In this document: positions 59,012-64,000 of the stretch, one piece after another
Position numbering within the stretch: the stretch's first letter is position 1
How the letters are laid out: the number at the start of each line of letters is the position of its first letter
NCBI RefSeq assembly: GCF_020215665.1
Contig: NZ_CP084061.1
Span: 1,892,001 to 1,956,000 of the forward strand
From: Blautia parvula
GTDB taxonomy: Bacteria; Bacillota; Clostridia; Lachnospirales; Lachnospiraceae
Direction: 5' to 3'
DNA length: 64,000 nucleotides
Notes under the pieces: model-generated
Databases searched by the model: none
What the model was told of the DNA's origin: nothing
What the model saw: the letters and a program-made list of their open reading frames with translations, nothing else
Made by a program: the position numbers and the translations under genes

Positions 59012-60912
59012 TACGCTGTTTCCTGCTTTCCGATTAATATTGCTATAGTTCTCGACGGCACCTCCACAGCTTTTTTACCCTTCCCCTTCTGCTTTGCCGT
59101 CTTTACCTCTTCTTCTGTAAAAACCTTTCCTTCCTGCCTGCTGGTGCTCGCCACGAATTTCCATACAGACCCTTTCGGCAGATTGGGCAGTGCAAATTCA
59201 TGAGGCATCCAGTGCAGGTTATATGCTACAAATAAAAACTCTTTTTCCTGCTTCCCATAATCTCCGCAGTACATCATTCCCAGATGCCGCAGATTTCTCT
59301 CACAGGGCGCATACCAGGCCTGCGCTCCGTGGTAAGACAGATCCGGATAGCCAAGTGCCCTGTAGTCCACTCCTTTTAACTCTTCCTGCATATGCAGAAT
59401 GTAGTATTTTTTTCTGAAGGCAATGGCTTCTTTAACAAATTCATAGAGTGCCCGGTTGGATTTGAACGCACTCCAGTCCACCCATCCGATGTCATTGTCC
59501 TGGCACCAGGCATTATTGTTGCCCTTCTGGGAATTGCCGAACTCATCCCCCTGAAAGATCAGAGGCGTGCCCTGGCTCAGCAGAAGCAGCAAAAACGCAT
59601 TTTTAAGCTGCTGCAGCCGCAGTTCCCGCACTGTTCTTTTCCTGGTGGGACCTTCTGCCCCACAGTTCCAGCTGCAGTTGTACTCCATGCCGTCCCTGTT
59701 GTCCTCACCGTTGTCCTCATTATGTTTCTCATCATAGGACACCATATCCATCATGGTAAAGCCGTCCTGGTCCGCCAGGTAATTGATGATTCCCGTCTCT
59801 TTGGGATTTCTCCGGTTCCGGTAAATGAAATCCTCCAGCATGTTCTCATCGCTTTTCAACAGATGGCGCATACAGTAGAGAAACCCTTCGTTGTACTCCG
59901 CCACATTTTTAAATGCCGGTATTTTTCCCTGATAGAGATATCCGCCGTCCACATCGTGAAAGAAGAGCTTTGTTCTGGAAAGCAGCGCATCCCTTACCAG
60001 GACTTCCTGGCAGATGCCGCTCCCCATCAGATGAAATCCATCCACATGGTACTTAAGCTTCCAGTAACGCAGAATATCCAGCATAACCGAAGGACTTACA
60101 GAACCGTCAAAATAGAATTCCATCAGACACTCCATCCCTGCCTGGTGCAAAGTATCCACCAGATGTGAAAATTCCCGCACCGGACGGTCTGTGGCACAGA
60201 AGGATGCCTTTGGAGCGAAATAGCAGGCCTCGCCTGTATACCCCCAGCAGTTTATCTTACCGGGCGCACTTTCCTTATAAGCATAGGCAGGTTCCGGCCG
60301 CCTTCCGGCGCTGCGCTTCCTCTCAATCTCCCTGTAATCATAGGCCGGCATCAAAAGCACTGCCGTGACACCCATATCTTTCAGATATGCGATCTTCTGC
60401 TCCAGCCCCTTAAAGGTTCCTTTTAAACGGACCCCGGAATTTTTCTGCATGGTATATTCCCGTACCTGCAGCTTATAGATAATAGAATCCGACAGGGAAC
60501 AGGGCTGAAAGGAATCATCCTGCCATCTGTACTTTTCATTCCGGAACCCGCACCGGATGATGTCCGTATCTTCTGTCTGCGGCTGTCCGAATTTTTCTGC
60601 ACCGGAAAGATAGACCGCGTAGGGATCCTGTATCACTTCATTTCCGATACGGTAATTATACTCATACCTATCAGGGGAAATGCCTGTCACGCAGACAGAA
60701 ACCAAATTCCCTGTCTTCTTTTCTTCTGACAAAGGGATTTCCTTTACCGGCTTTTTCTCCCCTGCATGGTACAGAAGAAGAAATGCCTCATCCCCATCCG
60801 GGACAGAAACAGTAAACTGATATCCCTTTTCCATCCTTATGACTCCCGGTTTGCCCGGATATACTGGCAAAGCTTGTATCTCCTTTGATGCCTCGTCCAT
60901 TCTCTTCGTCAA
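59011..60912 (-). CDS. GH13-like glycogen-debranching family protein, catalytic residues missing
   Basis: A 633-residue GlgX/pullulanase-like protein with an N-terminal carbohydrate-binding-type domain (about residues 20-120) and a GH13 barrel (SDSIIYKLQVREYTMQKNSG; INCWGYTGEACYFAPKASFC; NYLADQDGFTMMDMVSYDEK; LLSQGTPLIFQGDEFGNSQK). In active enzymes region II reads GFRFD; here it is YHVDGFHLMGSG, so the nucleophile Asp is lost. The acid Glu region reads LFFHDVDGGYLY, without the expected Glu; region I lacks DVVYNH. Only the third acid (QDG for HDG) remains. It is likely a pseudoenzyme, perhaps a glycogen-binding partner. Start at TTG 60912 (AGGTGA upstream); GTG 60921 and ATG 60900 are options. 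Confidence 0.85.
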   Translation of the reverse strand: MTKRMDEASKEIQALPVYPGKPGVIRMEKGYQFTVSVPDGDEAFLLLYHAGEKKPVKEIPLSEEKKTGNLVSVCVTGISPDRYEYNYRIGNEVIQDPYAVYLSGAEKFGQPQTEDTDIIRCGFRNEKYRWQDDSFQPCSLSDSIIYKLQVREYTMQKNSGVRLKGTFKGLEQKIAYLKDMGVTAVLLMPAYDYREIERKRSAGRRPEPAYAYKESAPGKINCWGYTGEACYFAPKASFCATDRPVREFSHLVDTLHQAGMECLMEFYFDGSVSPSVMLDILRYWKLKYHVDGFHLMGSGICQEVLVRDALLSRTKLFFHDVDGGYLYQGKIPAFKNVAEYNEGFLYCMRHLLKSDENMLEDFIYRNRRNPKETGIINYLADQDGFTMMDMVSYDEKHNEDNGEDNRDGMEYNCSWNCGAEGPTRKRTVRELRLQQLKNAFLLLLLSQGTPLIFQGDEFGNSQKGNNNAWCQDNDIGWVDWSAFKSNRALYEFVKEAIAFRKKYYILHMQEELKGVDYRALGYPDLSYHGAQAWYAPCERNLRHLGMMYCGDYGKQEKEFLFVAYNLHWMPHEFALPNLPKGSVWKFVASTSRQEGKVFTEEEVKTAKQKGKGKKAVEVPSRTIAILIGKQETA

Positions 60913-60922
60913 GCTGTTCACC

Positions 60923-62497
60923 TCATTTCAATCTCTCTTGTTCCGAACACAGTGCCTCCATCCTGTCATGTACTCCCGGCGCGTCCTGTTCATCTGTCAT
61001 GGTGATAATGGTATCACTTGCCATCAATATGGTGCGCCCCTTTGGAATCAGCTCTGCACCGTTTCTCTGCACTGCCACCAGAAGGCAGTTTTTCGGCCAT
61101 TCGATCTGCTGCACCATTTTATTCTGCAGCTCACAGTTATGGCGGACCACAAATTCCTGTAAAATCTTCTCACCTGTTTTCTCCGGCACCGGCTCGCCCC
61201 GCTTTCTCAGCAGATTTTCCAGAAGGCTCTCATAAATAGGCTGCGATTTCACCGCAGTTGCCACCAGAAAGGCCACGATGGACACCAGGGACAGGGACAG
61301 CATCTGGCTGACACTGCCTGTCATCTCAAAGATCAGGATAATACCTGTAATGGGCGCCCGCACGATCGCAGTAAAATACCCGGCCATAGCCAGCATGATC
61401 AGATTGTTCAGATAATGGGCATCAAGTCCCAGAAACTGCACGGCAAAGGTTCCGTATGCCCCGCCGATCAAAGCCCCCAGTACCAGCAGCGGAAAGAAAA
61501 TTCCTCCCGGCGCGCCGGAACCAAAGGAAATGACAGAAAATAAAAGCTTCATCACAAAAAGCAGAAGGATGGTCTTCAGCATCACATTGCCCTCTGTGAT
61601 AATATCAATAATATTATGCCCGCTGCCCAGGATTTCAGGCATGATAAGGCCCAGCGCCCCGGCCAGCAGAAAGGGAATAAGAAGCCTGGTCGTCTCAGCC
61701 CTCTTCCCCCGGATTTTCCCAAACAGGGACTGCACAAACAGGGTCAGCTTATTATAAAAGGCGCCCATCAGTCCCAGAATGATCCCCAGCACAATAATAT
61801 GTCCGTAATACTTTGCCGGAATAGAACCTGTTATCTCAAACTGAAATACAGAACGGAATCCCAGAAATCTGGAGGATATGTAATCTGCCGTGATGGATGC
61901 TGTCATGACAGACACCAGCACAGATACAGAAAAGTTCTTGTGAATCTCCTCCAGTGAAAACATCACACCTGCCAGAGGTGCATGGAACGCAGCCGAAAGT
62001 CCGGCACTTGCGCCACAGGTGAGCAGGAATTTTTCTTCTGTCTTGCTCCTGTCCAGTACCTTTGATACTGCCTTTCCTGCCATGGCCCCAATCTGGATGG
62101 ACGGACCCTCTCTTCCCAGAGACAGCCCCGCAAAGAGTGACAAAAAGCCGCCCAGAAATTTTGCAGGCAGCACTCTCCACCAGACCTGATTTAATTTACC
62201 TGCCATCTCTCCTTCCACCTGGGGAATACCGCTCCCGGAGATAAATGACTCATATTTTACAAGACGCCCTACAACACAGGCGAGAATGAATAAAACAACA
62301 AACCAGCCTCCCGCAGCCAGTGGATATTTTCTTCCATATGCAAGGACAACGTTCATGCCCCTGCCCGCGTACTCCAGAAGTACCCGGTATAAAAGGACCA
62401 CAAGTCCGGCTACGATTCCCACCAGGAATCCCTCTGCTGTCAGAATGGACTTAAAATGCTCTGCTCTCTTGATCACATAGGAAGTGTCCCGCTTCAC
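60923..62497 (-). CDS. clcA: ClC-type H+/Cl- (or F-) antiporter with TrkA-C domain
   Basis: A 524-residue membrane protein: chloride-pathway motifs GSGIPQVEG and GREGPSIQIGA (gating Glu conserved), GAPGGIFFPLLVLG and YFTAIVRAPITGIILIFEMT, then a cytoplasmic TrkA-C-like domain at about residues 440-510. Start at GTG 62497 with GGGAGGA upstream. It is 10 bp before the GH13-like gene start, so those genes may form one operon. Confidence 0.93.
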   Translation of the reverse strand: MKRDTSYVIKRAEHFKSILTAEGFLVGIVAGLVVLLYRVLLEYAGRGMNVVLAYGRKYPLAAGGWFVVLFILACVVGRLVKYESFISGSGIPQVEGEMAGKLNQVWWRVLPAKFLGGFLSLFAGLSLGREGPSIQIGAMAGKAVSKVLDRSKTEEKFLLTCGASAGLSAAFHAPLAGVMFSLEEIHKNFSVSVLVSVMTASITADYISSRFLGFRSVFQFEITGSIPAKYYGHIIVLGIILGLMGAFYNKLTLFVQSLFGKIRGKRAETTRLLIPFLLAGALGLIMPEILGSGHNIIDIITEGNVMLKTILLLFVMKLLFSVISFGSGAPGGIFFPLLVLGALIGGAYGTFAVQFLGLDAHYLNNLIMLAMAGYFTAIVRAPITGIILIFEMTGSVSQMLSLSLVSIVAFLVATAVKSQPIYESLLENLLRKRGEPVPEKTGEKILQEFVVRHNCELQNKMVQQIEWPKNCLLVAVQRNGAELIPKGRTILMASDTIITMTDEQDAPGVHDRMEALCSEQERLK

Positions 62498-62701
62498 AAT
62501 GATTCCTCCCTCTTTGGTACCTTACTGTTACACTGGTCTTCTTCTGAAGACTACTCTCATTATACGTGTGACCCCATAAAATTGCAATCGCCAATTCGTA
62601 ACTGTTGCAATCTTTTCCCTAATCTGATAGTATGAAAGCAGTCAAAATGCGGTTCTTGGCCGTATTTTGAATACTGATAGAAAAGAAGAGAGGTAACACA
62701 T

Positions 62702-63097
62702 ATGAGTGAAGAAACATTCACAGCAAATATCGGCGGCTGCGACCCCAGCGACTGCGCTACCTGCAGCTCCAACTGCTCCAGCGCCGGCAAAGGTTCTATT
62801 CCCAGGGTTCCGAACCCAACCATCAAACTGACTCTGGAGGATAACACAGTCCTGGAGTGTGCCGTTCTCACCACTTTCCCGGTGGAGGACTTCGGTGAGT
62901 TCATTGCTCTTGTTCCCCTTGACAAGGATGGCAAAAGTACATCCGGAGAGACTTATCTGTTCCGCTATGCGGAGGACGAGGAAGGCAACCCTGTGGTGAC
63001 CAATATCGAGCGGGAGGATGAATACATGGCTGCTGCTGAGAGCTTCCATGAATTTATCGCCAATCTTCCAAGCGAGCAGGATATGGAAGAAAAATGA
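62702..63097 (+). CDS. DUF1292 protein
   Basis: A 131-residue acidic protein. The N-terminal part is Cys-rich (CDPSDCATCSSNCSSAG) and then the DUF1292 domain follows (TIKLTLEDNTVLECAVLTTF; FIALVPLDKDGKSTSGETYL; FRYAEDEEGNPVVTNIERED). The Cys cluster resembles a metal-binding site. Function unknown. AGAGAGGT precedes the start. Confidence 0.88.
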   Translation: MSEETFTANIGGCDPSDCATCSSNCSSAGKGSIPRVPNPTIKLTLEDNTVLECAVLTTFPVEDFGEFIALVPLDKDGKSTSGETYLFRYAEDEEGNPVVTNIEREDEYMAAAESFHEFIANLPSEQDMEEK

Positions 63098-63140
63098 TCA
63101 GGGTTCTGTAATTAAATATTTTTCATGGGGAGGATCTGCC

Positions 63141-64000
63141 ATGCATGATTTTAAGATCTGGGACAGCCATGTCCATCTCTTTCCCCCTGAGGTCTATGAG
63201 AACTGGGAGAAATACGCTGCCAGGGACAACTGGTTTGCCCTTCTCACAAAGAAGCCGGAAAACGGCAAGGGGACCGAGGAGGCCTGGGCCAACGCCGAGG
63301 AAGCTCTGGAATGCGCAGACAAAGCCGGTATTTACGGCCTTGTCATGCAGGGATGGTATTGGAATGATGAGGGACTCATGACCCTGCACAATGATTATAT
63401 GGCTGATATGATGAAACGCCATCCCAAGAGGCTGAAAGGCTTTCTTTCCATTAATCCCAAATTCCGGGAAAAAGCCATCGCCGAAATTGAACGGTGTGCC
63501 AAGCTGGGCTTTACCGGCATAGGCGAACTTGGCCCCGGGGGAAATGGATATGATTTTGAGGATTCTGATTTTATAGATGTTCTGGAATGCGCACAGCACT
63601 ATGGTCTTGCCGTATGCATCCACTGCGGGGAACCGGTGGGACATGCCTATCCGGGCAGGGACTTTACCAGTCTGGCCCCTATACCCGGACTGGTGAAGAA
63701 ATATCCTGATTTGAAGCTCATCCTGGCCCACATGGGCGGCGGACTTCCCTTCTATGAAATGAACCCAAAATATCAGGGCAAATTCCAAAATGTCTGCTAT
63801 GACACAGCCGCCAATCCCCTGTTGTACCACATCCGCAGTTTTCGCTCCGTCATCTCCATGATCGGCAGTAAAAGGCTGCTGTTTGGAAGTGATTTTCCGC
63901 TGCTGCTCTATCCCTCCAAATGCAGGGAGATGGATTTTTCCATGTTTGTGGAGGATATCCGGTCAAACGCCGGGCTTACGGAGGAAGAGTGGCATGATGT
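63141..64000 (+). CDS. Amidohydrolase-family protein, 3' partial
   Basis: The frame is open to the window edge (286 codons visible). Metal motifs: WDSHVHLFP, CIHCGEPVGHA, LAHMGGGLPFYEM and LLFGSDFPLLLYPSK. This is an amidohydrolase_2-type TIM barrel, similar in kind to the element gene at 10447 but not close in sequence. GGGGAGG precedes the start. It lies 44 bp after the DUF1292 gene. Substrate unknown. Confidence 0.85.
   Translation, partial: MHDFKIWDSHVHLFPPEVYENWEKYAARDNWFALLTKKPENGKGTEEAWANAEEALECADKAGIYGLVMQGWYWNDEGLMTLHNDYMADMMKRHPKRLKGFLSINPKFREKAIAEIERCAKLGFTGIGELGPGGNGYDFEDSDFIDVLECAQHYGLAVCIHCGEPVGHAYPGRDFTSLAPIPGLVKKYPDLKLILAHMGGGLPFYEMNPKYQGKFQNVCYDTAANPLLYHIRSFRSVISMIGSKRLLFGSDFPLLLYPSKCREMDFSMFVEDIRSNAGLTEEEWHD

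Overview
The window looks like a chromosome segment of a Lachnospiraceae bacterium, probably Blautia or a close relative. This is inferred from protein style, moderate GC, a GH112 phosphorylase, paired WYL regulators and a hexuronate TRAP operon; no rRNA or marker gene in the window proves it. Positions 1 to about 15,715 are the right-hand part of an integrated mobilizable or conjugative element. The rest (about 15,715-64,000) is host chromosome.

Mobile element. The backbone is of the Tn1549-like type: a CD1845-family membrane protein, a MOBP relaxase, a sigma-like HTH protein, two small proteins and a large serine recombinase. It carries a TrlF-type ATPase (5' end outside the window) and a cargo block at 4.3-12 kb. 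The cargo is a complete self-protection module against lantibiotics: a LanFEG-type ABC transporter, a NisI/SpaI-type lipoprotein and a response regulator/histidine kinase pair, with no peptide or biosynthesis gene. XRE and HxlR regulators, an amidohydrolase and an SGNH hydrolase accompany it. Six copies of a GGGCC-type palindrome sit in the gaps of the backbone and not in the cargo. The element entered a gene for an NMT1/SsuA-like ABC substrate-binding protein, so the recombinase gene now reads in frame into the 3' third of that gene.

Host part. 16.4-21 kb: a GH112 beta-galactosyl phosphorylase and an NhaC-family transporter behind a clear lysine riboswitch and terminator, hence a predicted lysine transporter. 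21.5-31 kb: a cytidylate-kinase-like protein, a DUF2089/SHOCT-like operon, a slipin, a tRNA-like remnant, two WYL regulators, an AraC regulator, and a cysK-metY-Rrf2 sulfur operon with a consensus promoter and overlapping inverted repeat. 31-39 kb: a VTC/DUF4956/DUF4353 operon next to a two-component system, a lipoprotein and a CapA-like protein. 39-45 kb: AraC/GyrI and GyrI proteins with an ABC-2 exporter, a GNAT enzyme and a uracil permease. 45.8-54.6 kb: a complete hexuronate system (lacI-dctPQM-uxaC, divergent from uxaA-uxaB) with two identical operator cores, each just downstream of a -10 box. 54.7-64 kb: methyltransferase, LURP-one protein, fabH with a FabT-like operator, membrane protein, DUF5662 protein, a GH13 protein that has lost catalytic residues, a ClC antiporter, a DUF1292 protein and a truncated amidohydrolase.

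The most unusual non-coding content is a family of 74-bp tandem repeats at two intergenic sites 24 kb apart, a 221-bp inverted repeat with perfect 51-bp arms, and a dispersed hairpin-like repeat found next to both arrays and at two more sites.
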